A stretch of DNA of 64,000 nt from Dastarcus helophoroides (GCA_028583605.1 CM053332.1:20360297-20424296), one strand, 5' to 3'; shown: positions 47,601 through 58,190, numbered from the stretch's first letter. Translations and numbers: made by a program. The notes: generated from the letters alone by a model not told the origin.

Positions 47601-50199
47601 CCTGAAATTTTTGGACAATTTTGAATCTTTTTGAAAAATTGTAAAATTTCGAAAAGAGAAATTGTAAGAATAAACTGGAAGCTTAGAAAAAATTGTCGAT
47701 CTCTAAAAAAGTTGAAATTTTTCAGTGAAGAAGAAAAAAGTTAAAGTTCTTCAGTGAAGAAGAAAAAAGTCCAATTTTAGGAAGTATTTCATGGAAAACG
47801 TTTAGAACAGTTCGAAATTTCGCTAAAAAATTGCAATTTTCCAAAGAAAGCTAAATTTTGAGAATAAGTTGGCAATTTCGAGGACAAGACGAATTAAAAA
47901 AACAACTCCAAATTTTCAGATAAATTTGAATTTTGAGAAAATTAAATAATTTCGAAAGAAAATTCCAAGAAAATTTCGAGAAGTGTTGAACTTTAAAAAA
48001 CGGTCAATATTTCCCAGAAAAAGCCGAATTATGAGAAAAATGAAGAGATTTCAAAAATAAAAAATGGGCAAAATTAAAAGATTTAAAAAAATGAATGTCT
48101 AATTCGGAAAATGGGAAAAATTTTGATAAACATTAATTTATCGAAAGTTTTCAAGAAAGGTAAAATTTTGGAAAAAAAAAACGTCGAATTTCGGCAATAG
48201 TTTAAAACCCAAAATAAATTTAAAAACCAGAAATTTTTAAACAATTTTGAATCTTTTTGAAAAATTGCAAAATTTCAAAACGAGAAATTGTAAGAATAAA
48301 CTGGAGGCTTAGAAAAAATGGTCGATCTCTAAAAAAGTCTAAGTTTTTCGGTGAAGAAGAAAAAAGTCTAATTTTAGGAAGAATTTCAAGGAAAAAGTTT
48401 AGAACAGTTCGATATTTCGGTAAAAAATTGCAATTTTTCAGAGAAAGCTAAATTTTGAGAATAAGTTAGCAATTTCGAGGACAAGACAAATTAAAAAAAC
48501 AACTCCAAATTTTCAGATAAATTCAAATTTTGAGAAAATTAAATAATTTCGAAGGAAAATTCCAGGAAAATTTCGAGAAGTGTTGAACTTTAAAAAAAGG
48601 TCAATATTTTCCAGAAAAAGCCGAATTATGAGAAAAAGGAAAAGATTTCAAAAAAAAAAATTGGGAAAAATGAAGAGATTAAAAAAATGAGTTTGTCTAA
48701 TTTGGAAAATGGGAGAAATTTTGACAAAAATTAATTTACTGAAAGTTTTCAAAAAAGGCAAAATTTGTAGAAAAAAACGTCGAATTTTGACAATAGTTTG
48801 AAACCCCAAACAAATTTAAAAACCTGAAATTTTTGGACAATTTTAGATCTTTTTGAAAAATTGTGAAATTTCGCAAAGAGAAATTGTAAAAATAATCTGG
48901 AAGCTTATAAAAAATTGTCGATCTCTAAAAAGTCGAGGTTTTTCAGTGAAAAAGCAAAAAGTCTAATTTTAGGAAGAATTTCAAGGAAAAAGTTTAGTAC
49001 AGTTCGAAATTTCGCTAAAAAATTGCAATTTTCCAGAGAAAGCTAAATTTTGAGAATAAGTTGGTAATTTCGAGAACAAGATGAATTAAAAAAACAACTC
49101 CAAATTCTCAGATAAATTCGAATTTTGAGAAAATTAAATAATTTCGAAAGAAAATTCCAGGAAAATTTCGAGAAGTGTTGAACTTTAAAAAAAGGTCAAT
49201 ATTTTCCAGAAAAAGCCGAATTATGAGAAAAAGGAAAAGATTTAAAAAAAAAAAAATTGGGAAAAATGAAGAGATTAAAAAAATGAGTTTGTCTAATTTG
49301 GAAAATGGGAGAAATGTTGACAAAAATTAATTTACTGAAAGTTTTCAAAAAAGGCAAAATTTGTAGAAAAAAACGTCGAATTTTGACAATAGTTTGAAAC
49401 CCAAAACAAATTTAAAAACCTGAAATTTTTGGACAATTTTGAATCTTTTTGAAAAATTGTGAAATTTCGCAAAGAGAAATTGTAAAAATAATCTGGAAGC
49501 TTATAAAAAATTGTCGATCTCTAAAAAGTCGAGGTTTTTCAGTGAAAAAGCAAAAAGTCTAATTTTAGGAAGAATTTCAAGGAAAAAGTTTAGAACAGTT
49601 CGAAATTTCGCTAAAAAATTGCAATTTTCCAGAGAAAGCTAAATTTTGAGAATAAGTTGGTAATTTCGAGAACAAGATGAATTAAAAAAACAACTCCAAA
49701 TTCTCAGATAAATTCGAATTTTGAGAAAATTAAATAATTTCGAAAGAAAATTCCAGGAAAATTTCGAGAAGTGTTGAGCTTTAAAAAGGTCAACATTTTT
49801 CAAAAAATGCCGAACTTTGAGAAAAAAGGAAGAGATTTCGAAAAAAAATGAAGATTTCAAAAACTATATTTGTCTCAAGTTCTCAAATAAGGGCAAAATT
49901 TCGGAAAAAATCGTCGAATTTCGACAACAGATTGAAAAAATAAACTGGAAGCTTAAAAAAATGTCGGTCTTTAAAAAAAGTCGAAGTTTTTCAAAGAAGT
50001 AGAAAAACAATTTTAACGAAAACGTCAACATTTTACGAAAAGTTCCAAATTTCGGTAAAAAATTGCAATTTTCTAGAGAAAATTAAATTTTGACAATAAA
50101 TTTGAAATTTCGCAAACAAGACGAATTAAAAAAACTCCAAATTTTCAGATAAATCGAATTTTAAGAAAATTTGTAAAATAATTTCGAAAGGCGAGAGAA
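44640..50199. repeat. Tandem array, 595/622-bp unit x9
   Basis: The anchor GTTTAGAACAGTTCGAAATT occurs at 44721, 45342, 45935, 46557, 47179, 47800, 48397, 48992 (one variant) and 49589. Spacings are 621, 593, 622, 622, 621, 597, 595 and 597. The long form differs mainly by a duplicated segment of about 29 bp (CAGTGAAGAAGAAAAAAGTT). Long and short units are interspersed at the left and short only at the right. The array is A-rich on the plus strand. Frames of the LFLNFFEVSF and SKVFKKVK type are shadows. Confidence 0.93.
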
Positions 50200-50536
50200 T
50201 GTTGAATTGAATTGATACCCGTGATGGATTTATTCCCACTTTATTACTGAACTCAACTTGAATCACCACAATTTACAATTAACTCACTTCTACTAACTTA
50301 CTAATTGCACTGATTCTAACTGACTGACTCGAGGGAAAACTGACCGCCTTTTTATAGTTTCGGCCCGCGTCTTCCAGAATTTTCGGCAGATAAGGCTTAT
50401 CGAATGCCGAAATCTGCCGTTTGTTTTGTTATCGCGGCTTCTTTCCCCTTATCAGAACCTTCTAGAAACTTTTTTTATTTACTAAATTCTACAATTCTAT
50501 TCTAAATCCTATTTCATCTATTTACATTGCGTTACA
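50200..50536 (-). repeat. 3' LTR of the Gypsy element
   Basis: Aligns with the 5' LTR from CCCACTTTATTACTGAACTC to ACATTGCGTTACA. It lacks about 25 bp internally (AAATTTCTGGAACGCTTATC region), and its first 35 bp (minus-strand 3' end) are diverged. The two LTRs differ at several positions, implying an old insertion or recombination between copies. Confidence 0.9.
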
Positions 50537-50566
50537 CTGCCTCCCTCTTAGCAATGATCGTCCCGA

Positions 50567-52606
50567 TCAGTTCCAATCGGTCACTTCGCCACTAAATTTG
50601 TATAGTCTGTTCAGGTGCACCACTTTCATTTTACTCCTGGAGCTACGCTGGACCCTGTATACCAAGTCGTTGATCCTCTTCAGCACTTTGTACGGCCCTT
50701 CCCAAGATGGCGTAAACTTTGGCGAAACTCCTTTCTTTCGCTGAGGGTTGTATAGCCATACCAACTCGCCCTCACTGAAACCACCATGATTGGCATTCAC
50801 GTCATACCTGGCCTTCATCCGGTCAGTCGCCAAGTTGATCTTCGTCCGCACCAGAGCATGCGTCTCCAGTATCGCTTCCCTCAAGTCATCTACGAAACCC
50901 ATCGTTTCCCTGGGGACCTCCCTTGGTGATCCAAACACCAAGTCACACGGAAGCCGCAGTTCCTTCCCGAAGATCACTTTTGCCGGAGTCTGACTTGTAG
51001 TTTCATGAGTTGCCGGGCGATAGGCCATCAGAAACAGTGGTAGATGTCGGTCCCAGTCGGTCTGATGTTTGGAAACGACCTTCGAAAGATGTTCCTCTAA
51101 GGTCCTGTTAAATCTCTCCACCATTCCGTCAGACTGTGAATGAAGAGGTGTTGTTCGAGTTTTCCTTATTCCAAGAAGACGACACACCTCTTGGAAAACC
51201 CCCGATTCAAAGTTCCTTCCCTGGTCCGAGTGTAGTTCAAAGGGAACACCAAATCGACAGATGAAGTTGTCCACAAGAACCCTTGCGACTGTGGTGGCTT
51301 CCTGGTTCGGGATGGCATAAGCTTCAGGCCATTTACTGAAATAATCCATGGCTACCAGGATGTACTTGTTTCCATCGTCTGAAACTGGGAATGGTCCTGC
51401 CACATCGATTGCAATTCTTTCAAATGGAACTCCCACATTATATTGCTTCAGGGCCCCTTTCGTTCTCGTACGGGGACCCTTGGATGCAGCACAGGTGACA
51501 CATTTCCGACACCACCGCTCGACGTCCTCCCTGCAGTTAACCCAATAAAACCGTTTTCGAACCTTCTCCAGGGTCTTGTTCATCCCTAGATGTCCACCAG
51601 AGGTCCCATTGTGCACCTCCCACAAGACCTGTGGAATCTTCTCCTGAGGCACTACCAACTGCAAGTTGACACGCTTTCCATCCGCGCTTTCCCATGCTCT
51701 CCTCAGTACCCCGTCCTCGACCTGGAGGGATTTCCATTGAGCCCACAAATTCTTAAGAGCTGGACTTCTGTCGGAAACCTCTTGCCATTCCGGTCTGTCT
51801 CCAGCTTCTTTCCATTCCAATATGGGTCCGATATCAGCGTCGCTCCTCTGTAACTTTCGAAGACCTTCAACAGTCCATTCGTCTTCTGGCTGGACAGAAG
51901 TGACCCTTATATCCACCATGTCCTCATGGTTCTCAACTCGTCTGCAGTGTTTGCAATCCCCACAAGGTCCTCTGGACAAAGCGTCAGCGTTGTTATGCTG
52001 TCGTCCCGGTCGATGATGCACCTTGAAGTGATACTGCCGAAGCCTTTCTAACCATCTAGCCGTCTGTCCCTCCGCGTTCTTCATTCGGAGTAACCAAGAA
52101 AGTGCCGAATGATCTGTCCTGATAAGGAATTCTTGCCCATACAAGTACTTGTGGAAGTGTTCCACGGCCTTCACTATCGCAAGAAGTTCCTTCCTGGTGG
52201 TGCAATAGTTCCTCTCTGGCTTCGTCAGGATCTTGCTGTAATATTCGATGACTCTTTCGTCACCGCCTTGAACTTGGGACAGCACAGCCCCAATGCCGAT
52301 GTTACTGGCCTCTGTGTCTAACACAAACTTCCCAATCTGCTGAGGATAAGCCAAGATAGGGCTTGTGCACAAGGCGGACTTCAGTTTTTGGAAAGCGGTA
52401 TCACAGTCGGGAGTCCAGACGTACGGCGTTCTTCCTTCCGTTAGTAGGTGCAACGGCGCAGCGATGATGGCGAAACCTTTCACAAATCTTTTGTTATAGG
52501 TGCATAACCCAAGGAACTTCCTCAAATTCTGTTTATCTTTGGGTCTTGGCCAGTCACGGATTGTTTGAGTATCGCGTGCCACAGTAACTTTGTCTCCTGT
52601 GTCCAC
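50567..52606 (-). pseudogene. Gypsy pol remnant: RT connection, RNase H, integrase
   Basis: Open for 679 codons. The first residues (VDTGDKVTVARD) are the protease active-site DTG region. This is fused directly to TQTIRDWPRPKDKQNLRKFL, which is the reverse transcriptase thumb/connection region, so protease and the RT fingers/palm including the catalytic aspartates are deleted in frame. RNase H follows (LDTEASNIGIGAVLSQ, ERNYCTTRKELLAIV, RTDHSALSWL, NADALSRGPCGDC). Integrase has the HHCC zinc domain (HLGMNKTLEKVRKRFYW, CRKCVTCAASKG) and the DDE core (IAIDVAGPFPVSDDG, HSDQGRNFES, VERFNRTLEEHL), ending with a GPYKVL-type C-terminal domain. A TAG at 52613-52615 lies three codons upstream of the DTG in the same frame. 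No true initiator exists here; the protein would come from a gag-pol fusion. GC content is far higher than in the surroundings. Confidence 0.93.
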
Positions 52607-52615
52607 CGTTGCCTA

Positions 52616-52830
52616 CACATTTCTTCCATTCCCGCTGGCTTCCACCACCAAACTCTCTTTGGTCCTTTTTATCTGTTTGATGGGAAGAATTCTGGGGACT
52701 GGTTTCTTCACATTAGTTAGTGAGTTCTCTTCCTCGCCATGTTGTCTTCTTACTATGGGTTGACCTGGAATCCGTCTTGATGTGTCCCGGTTTGCCACAG
52801 CTGTAACATGTTATGCTTTTGCTGGATCGA
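52616..52830 (-). pseudogene. Gag zinc knuckle and protease start, frameshifted
   Basis: Reading towards lower coordinates from 52830, one frame gives SITCYSCGKPGHIKTDSRS. This is a CCHC zinc knuckle (C-X2-C-X4-H-X4-C) in which the last Cys is Ser. A frameshift follows, after which the protease frame reads PVPRILPIKQIKRTKESLVV and GNGRNV before a TAG. The segment joins gag to the pol remnant and is not translatable as one protein. Confidence 0.75.
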
Positions 52831-53063
52831 CCTTTAAGAGCTCCCAGCAGTTCTTTGATGCTCGCGTTCACATCCTTCATGCTAGCGTTTCATGTTCGCC
52901 TTTATTTCCTCCATGTTAGCACTTTGTTCGCGTTCGTCTCCTTTATGTCAACGCTCATGTTCTCAAGATCAGGGTATTCGCAATCTCCTCGATGTCGGCC
53001 TCCTTATTCTTCGTGAGGCCTCTGATTCCGAACCTTGTAAGCAGCTTCAACCTTGAGCTCTAA

Positions 53064-53795
53064 TCAGTGCCCTCCTCGATGTACACGGAAGTTTGACAAG
53101 CGCCCTCTCGATGTACGGAAGTTTGACAAGCGCATCACTTTTTGGACTTCTGGGTCTCTTATTCCTTCTATAAAAATTCTAGCTGCGTAAAGTTCCAGAA
53201 ATTCAGTTGGTGCTGTTGGATAGGCGGCATGAGCCAGTCTTTTTACGTCAGCCTCGAATTCTTGCAGCGTTTCATCACTTTTCTGCTTCCTTACTAGTAG
53301 TTGCGACTGGGCGACTTCTGGCAAATAATGGTCTCCAAATCTCAGCTCTAAAGCCCTAACTAAATCTTCATAGTAAGCTAGTTCGTGTTCAGATAGAACT
53401 CGAAGTAGTTCCAGAGCTTTTCCGCGCAGACATACCACCAATGACGTCGCCTTTTCGCCTTCCGTCCACCGATTGGCCCTGGCAGCAGCTTCGAACTGTA
53501 TTCTGTAGGCCTGAAAAGATATTTTTCCATCATAGGTCGGAGGTTTTACCTTTTGGGAAGACATGGCAGAAACATTTTCGGATTCAGTTTGTGTCCTTTG
53601 TCCACTTAGCAACTTTTTCATGTTGCTGATCTCCCTCTTTGTTGCATTTTCCAAATCAAGAAGCTTGCTGTTGAATTTTTCTTTTACTTCCCCAATTTCT
53701 TCCCTAACATCGCCAATCTCTTCTTGCATTTCTTCTCTTATTCCAGTAATTTGTTCTTTCACTTCTTCTTTCATTTTTGTAACGTCTACTCCCAT
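53064..53795 (-). pseudogene. Gypsy gag (coiled coil plus capsid-like domain)
   Basis: 243 codons. Residues 1-65 are a charged coiled coil (KEEVKEQITGIREEMQEE). Residues 85-225 match retrotransposon gag: PPTYDGKISFQAYRIQFEAA, RWTEGEKATSLVVCLRGKAL, LELRFGDHYLPEVAQSQLL and KQKSDETLQEFEADVKRLAH. The sequence RLSNFR is duplicated at the C-terminus (53075-53125), where a short tandem duplication precedes a stop. The normal continuation, KVEAAYKVRNQRPHEE, lies just beyond, out of frame. Gag would form the particle that packages element RNA. Confidence 0.85.
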
Positions 53796-53839
53796 TTTTT
53801 CGGTGATATTAGCTAATAGATTATGTAATTCTTGTTTTC

Positions 53840-54945
53840 TGCATTCCTTTTCTGATCTTCTTCTTCTTTCTCTGGTTCGTCTCTCCTGTTCTTCCGTTCT
53901 TTTTCTTGTCGTCTTCTTTCTACCTCCTGTTCTTTTTCTTGTCGTCTTCGTTCTTCATCTTGGCGTCTTCGTTCTTCTCCTGTTCTTTTTCCTTGTCGTC
54001 TTCGTTCTTCATCTTGGCGTCTTCGTTCTTCTCCTGTTCTTTTTCTTGTCGTCTTCGTTCTTCATCTTGGCGTCTTCGTTCTTCTCCTGTTCTTTTTCTT
54101 GTCGTCTTCGTTCTTCCTCCTGTTCTTTTTCCTTGTCGTCTTCGTTCTTCATCTTGGCGTCTTCGTTCTTCTCCTGTTCTTTTTCTTGTCGTCTTCGTTC
54201 TTCATCTTGGCGTCTTCGTTCTTCTTCCTGTTCTTTTTCTTGTCGTCTTCGTTCTTCATCTTGGCGTCTTCGTTCTTCTCCTGTTCTTTTTCTTGTCGTC
54301 TTCGTTCTTCATCTTGGCGTCTTCGTTCTTCTCCTGTTCTTTTTCTTGTCGTCTTCGTTCTTCATCTTGGCGTCTTCGTTCTTCTCCTGTTCTTTTTCTT
54401 GTCGTCTTCGTTCTTCATCTTGGCGTCTTCGTTCTTCTCCTGTTCTTTTTCTTGTCGTCTTCGTTCTTCTCCTGTTCTTTTTCCTTGTCGTCTTCGTTCT
54501 TCATCTTGGCGTCTTCGTTCTTCTTCCTGTTCTTTTTCTTGTCGTCTTCGTTCTTCATCTTGGCGTCTTCGTTCTTCTCCTGTTCTTTTTCCTTGTCGTC
54601 TTCGTTCTTCATCTTGGCGTCTTCGTTCTTCCTCCTGTTCTTTTTCCTTGTCGTCTTCGTTCTTCTCCTGTTCTTTTTCCTTGTCGTCTTCGTTCTTCCT
54701 CCTGTTCTTTTTCTTGTCGTCTTCGTTCTTCTTCCTGTTCTTTTTCTTGTCGTCTTCTTTCTACCTCCTGTTCTTTTTCTTGTCGTCTTCGTTCTTCTTC
54801 CTGTTCTTTTTCTTGTCGTCTTTCTTCTTTCTCCTGTTCTTTTTCCTTGTCGTCTTTCTTCTTTCTCCTGTTCTTTTTCTTGTCGTCTTCTTTCTACCTC
54901 CTGTTCTTTTTCTTGCCGTCTTTGTTCTGCTTGGTCTTTAAACAT
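53840..54945 (-). repeat. Minisatellite expansion inside gag N-terminus
   Basis: A unit of 53-54 bp (plus strand CTCCTGTTCTTTTTCTTGTC followed by GTCTTCGTTCTTCATCTTGG and CGTCTTCGTTCTT) is repeated about 14 times, mixed with shorter units of about 33 bp that lack the ATCTTGGCG part. On the minus strand the original reading is RRRQEKEQE/EERRRQD. Because 53 is not a multiple of three, successive units change frame, which destroys the gag frame after about 40 residues (54415-55023). The long plus-strand open frames here (462, 351 and 280 codons of Ser/Phe/Leu/Arg) are artefacts of the same repeat and not genes. Confidence 0.92.
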
Positions 54946-55159
54946 TGCTAATAGCGCTTGAATTTGTTGTTCCATTTTGGCCGATTTTAATCTTGTATCC
55001 ATAAAGCGTATCTGAATGTTCAAGATTTTACTTGACGCGCCTCGTATAACTATTTAACAGTTTAAAACGTCCGAGATAAAGTCAATTACGGCACCTGGCA
55101 CGAATTTTTTTTCGAGTAATAAAGCACAATCCACGAATAATTCCGCTTCTGACACCAGA

Positions 55160-55522
55160 TGTTACGAGCTTATCGGTTCGATGGAAATACACGTGATAGA
55201 TTATACCCACTTTATTACTGAACTCAACTTTGATCACCACAATTAACAATTAACTCACTTCTACTAACTCACTAATTGCACTGATTCTAACTGACTGACT
55301 CGAGGGAAAACTGACCGCCTTTTTATAGTTTCGGCCCGCGTCTTCCAGAATTTTCGGCAGATAAGGCTTGTCGAATGCCGAAATTTCTGGAACGCTTATC
55401 TGCCGTTGGTTTCGTTATAGCGGCTGCTTTCCCCTTATCAGAACCTTCTAGAAACTTTTTTTATTTACTAAATTCTACAATTCTATTCTAAATCCTATTT
55501 CATCTATTTACATTGCGTTACA
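55160..55522 (-). repeat. 5' LTR of the Gypsy element
   Basis: 363 bp, TGTTACG...CGTTACA on the plus strand (TGTAACG...CGTAACA on the coding strand). Read on the minus strand it has a TATA box at 55321-55327 (ACTATAAAAAGGCGG). It is flanked outside by ATAT (55523-55526). Confidence 0.93.
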
Positions 55523-57320
55523 ATATTGAATAAAAGTCAAAATCGGAAAATTCCAAATATTCAAAAAAGTTGGTATTTCGAAAAGGTAAACTTTTGGAAA
55601 AAGTCAAAAGTGCGTGGATAGCTCAAATCTTGAAATAAAAAGTCGAACATTTTTTAAAAAAGTCGAAAATTTACTGAAAATTTGGAAAAAAAATAGATAA
55701 ATTAAAATAATGTTGACAAAATGTCGAAGTATTCAAAAGTCAGATTTTTAAATAAAGCCGAAATTTTAAAAAAAGGTTAGTTCCTAAAAAAATTCGAAAT
55801 TTTGCAAAAACACGAAAATTTTAAAAATCTCGAGATTTAAAATAATTCGAGGAATTTTCGATCAAATTTTCAAAAAATCTGAAATTTTCGAAAGGTCTAA
55901 ATATTGAATCAAAGTCAATATAAGAAAATTTCAAATGGAATTCCGAAAAGGTAAACTTTTGGTAGAAGTCAAAATTGTGTGGATACCTCAAATCTTGAAA
56001 GATGAAGTCAAACATTTTTTTAAAAAGTTGAAAATTTATTGAAAATTTGGAAAAAAATAGATAAATTAAAACAACTTTGACGAATTGTCGAAGTATTCAA
56101 GTCAGATTTTTAAATAAAGTCGAAATTTTGAAAGAAAAGTTAAAGTTCCTAAAAAAAATTCGAAATTTTGCAAAAACACGAAAATTTTAAAAATATCGAC
56201 ATTTAAAATAATTCGAAGAATTTTCGATCAAATTTTCAAAAAATCTGAAATTTTCGAAAGGTCTAAATATTGAATAAAAGTCAAAATCAGAAAATTCCAA
56301 ATATTCAAAAAAGTTGAAATTTCGAGAGGATAAACTTTTGCAAAAAGCCAAAATTGTGGATATCTCAAATCTCGAAAGATACAAGTCGAACATTTTTTTT
56401 GAAAAGTCGAAAACTTATTGAAAATTTGGAAGAAAAATAGATAAATTAAAAAAACTTTGACAAAATGTCGAACTATTCAAAAGTCAGACTATTAAATAAA
56501 GCCTAAATTTTTTAAAAAAAAAAAGTTAAAAGTTCCTAAAAAAATTCGAAATTCTGCAAATACACGAAAATTCTAAAAATATCGAGATTTAAAATAATTA
56601 GAGAAATTTCTAATCTGTTCCAAATACCCGAAAATTCTAAAAATATCGAGATTTAAAATAATTAGAGAAATTTTCGATCAAATTTTCAAAAGATCTGAAA
56701 TTTTCGAAAGGTCTAAATATTAAATAAAAGTCAAAATCAGAAAATTCCAAATATTCAAAAAAGTTGAAATTTCGAGAGGATAAACTTTTGCAAAAAGCCA
56801 AAATTGTGGATAGCTCAAATCTCGAAAGATAAAGTAGAACATTTTTTTTGAAAAGTCGAAAATTTATTGAAAATTTGGAAGAAAATAGATAAATTAAAAA
56901 AACTTTGACAAAATGTCGAACTATTCAAAAGTCAAACTATTAAATAAAGTCTAAATTTTGAAAAAAAAAGTTAAAAGTTCCTAAAAAAATTCGAAATTCT
57001 GCAAATACACGAAAATTCTAAAAATATCGAGATTTAAAATAATTAGAGAAATTTTCGATCAAATTTTCAAAAGATCTGAAATTTTCGAATGGTCTAAATA
57101 ATGAATAAAAGTCAAAATCAGAAAATTCCAAATATTCAAAAAAGTTGAAATTTCGAGAAGATAAACTTTTGCAAAAAGTCAAAATTGTGGATAGCTCAAA
57201 TCTTGAAACGTAAAGTCGAACATTTTTTTTTAAAAGTCGAAAATTTTGAAAAAAAGTTCAAGTTCCCAAACAAAAATTCGAAATTTTGCAAATGCACGAA
57301 AATTTTAAGAAGTCTTAAGA
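55523..57320. repeat. Tandem array, 366-456-bp unit x4-5
   Basis: GGTCTAAATATTGAAT-type anchors lie near 55895, 56260, 56715 and 57090 (spacings about 366, 456 and 374). The long interval contains an internal duplication of CACGAAAATTCTAAAAATAT (56565-56660). A-rich on the plus strand. The Gypsy LTR is inserted in the ATATTGAATAAAAGTC part of the unit. Confidence 0.85.
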
Positions 57321-57865
57321 TCAGACTTAAAAAAACTAAATTTTGGGCTTTGAACTAGAAATGGGATGACTTAAAAAGGTGCAAATAAAATTGTAGCTTT
57401 GGCAACAATGACTGCGTTGCAATTTATTGATTCTGTACATTTTTTTTTAACGGAAAACTAACATTTTCACTAAAGTTATTCGGGACCATCAAATTATTCC
57501 GCCGACATTTTACTTAGTTTCCTACGTTGCCCCAAAAAATAGACGAGTTATCTCTCAAAGCGACAAATGAAACGATTCCGATACGAGAGCGGAACAACGT
57601 TCGATTGGCGTTGAAAATCCTCATTGTTTACCGAGGAAGAGTTATTCGAGTGGACAGACGGAGAAATTCACGACTGATCTACTTCGTCGAGAAGAGTTTT
57701 TCGCTTTCTTTCCTTCTCCGCTTCACCAGACAGCTTGAATTTCTTGTGTGAAATGCCGATACCCGATCGGCGTTTAAACCTCGATTCACGCTTTATGCAA
57801 TTCCAACTGGTTTCAATTTCGTAATTTCGCATTCTATTTAATAACAAAGTCCGATGTATACTCAC
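57321..57865. other. Unique, less AT-rich intron island next to the exon donor
   Basis: 57500-57800 has many CpG dinucleotides (CGATTGGCGTTGAAAATCC, GATCGGCGTTTAAACC) compared with the satellites. Open frames (57527-57751 plus; 57668-57865 minus) lack recognisable domains, and reading through the donor meets an in-frame TAG after about 11 codons. A regulatory role is possible but not shown. Confidence 0.35.
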
Positions 57866-58089
57866 AGAATCCGCTGAATGTGATGAAACCGGCGATCATG
57901 AGAACCGGATGCAAGTTGAACTGTTTGGTGACATCTTCCCTCCAAGCGAAACCTCCCCTGTACTCTATGACCCAGTACAATGTGAGAGCTAGTGAACCGA
58001 GGAGGAGAATGCTGGCTAAAACTACAACTACGACGTATTCGAACCAATTTCCACATCCCCATTCGTTTTCTTCGTCGTAGTGCCGATGA
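57866..58089 (-). CDS. Cytochrome b561, first visible coding exon (helices 1-2)
   Basis: 224 nt between acceptor CTCTTTTGTTACAG and donor GTGAGT. It begins with the third base of a codon, then 74 codons, and ends with the first base of a Ser codon. The peptide starts with a polar acidic segment (HRHYDEENEWGCGNWFEY), then membrane helix 1 (VVVVLASILLLGSLALTLYW), the GGFAW motif typical of the family, and FNLHPVLMIAGF with the heme-ligand histidine (residue 60) at the start of helix 2. The protein belongs to the six-helix di-heme cytochromes that move electrons from cytosolic ascorbate across vesicle, lysosomal or plasma membranes to monodehydroascorbate or ferric iron; which subtype is not certain. 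The exon lacks a plausible Met, so at least one more 5' exon exists. Confidence 0.93.
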
Positions 58090-58190
58090 CTGTAACAAAA
58101 GAGTTCATTAGCAAATCATAAGACTGTAACAAGAGTTCATTAGCAAATCATAAGACTCTAACAAAAAGAGTTCATTAGCAAATCATGTCA
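58090..58190 (-). promoter_or_regulatory. Tandemly triplicated 3' splice site
   Basis: Three direct copies of a 32-34-bp unit start at 58090, 58124 and 58156. On the transcribed strand each reads ATGATTTGCTAATGAACTCT then a T-run and TTACAG (TTAGAG in the most distal copy). Every copy holds a branch-site-like TGCTAATGA, a short pyrimidine tract and an AG. The exon-proximal copy gives the used acceptor by phase. Using the middle AG would add 34 nt and bring in TAA after about five codons. Confidence 0.75.

Larger units (their letters stand above)
50200..55522 (-). mobile_element. Gypsy-type LTR retrotransposon, internally deleted
   Basis: Minus-strand provirus with LTRs at 55160-55522 (5') and 50200-50536 (3'). 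The primer-binding site next to the 5' LTR reads TGGTGTCAGAAGCGGAA, complementary to a 3' tRNA end of the Leu type. The polypurine tract AAGAGGGAGGCAG precedes the 3' LTR (50537-50550). Order: repeat-expanded N-terminal gag, capsid-like gag, zinc knuckle, the start of protease, then RNase H and integrase. Most of protease and the reverse transcriptase catalytic core are deleted, so it depended on a helper for any mobility. The left flank lacks the expected 4-bp duplicate of the ATAT next to the right LTR. Confidence 0.92.

Noticed and set aside
53563..54961. Plus-strand open frames of 462, 351 and 280 codons rich in Ser, Phe, Leu and Arg
   Set aside because: All three frames of the same gag minisatellite are open; the repeat unit is 53-54 bp and the protein is pure repeat with no domain. 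The genuine reading is gag on the minus strand.
57527..57865. Possible extra exon in the CpG-containing island beside exon 57866-58089
   Set aside because: No frame joins the known exons in the right phase, and reading through the donor hits a stop after about 11 codons.
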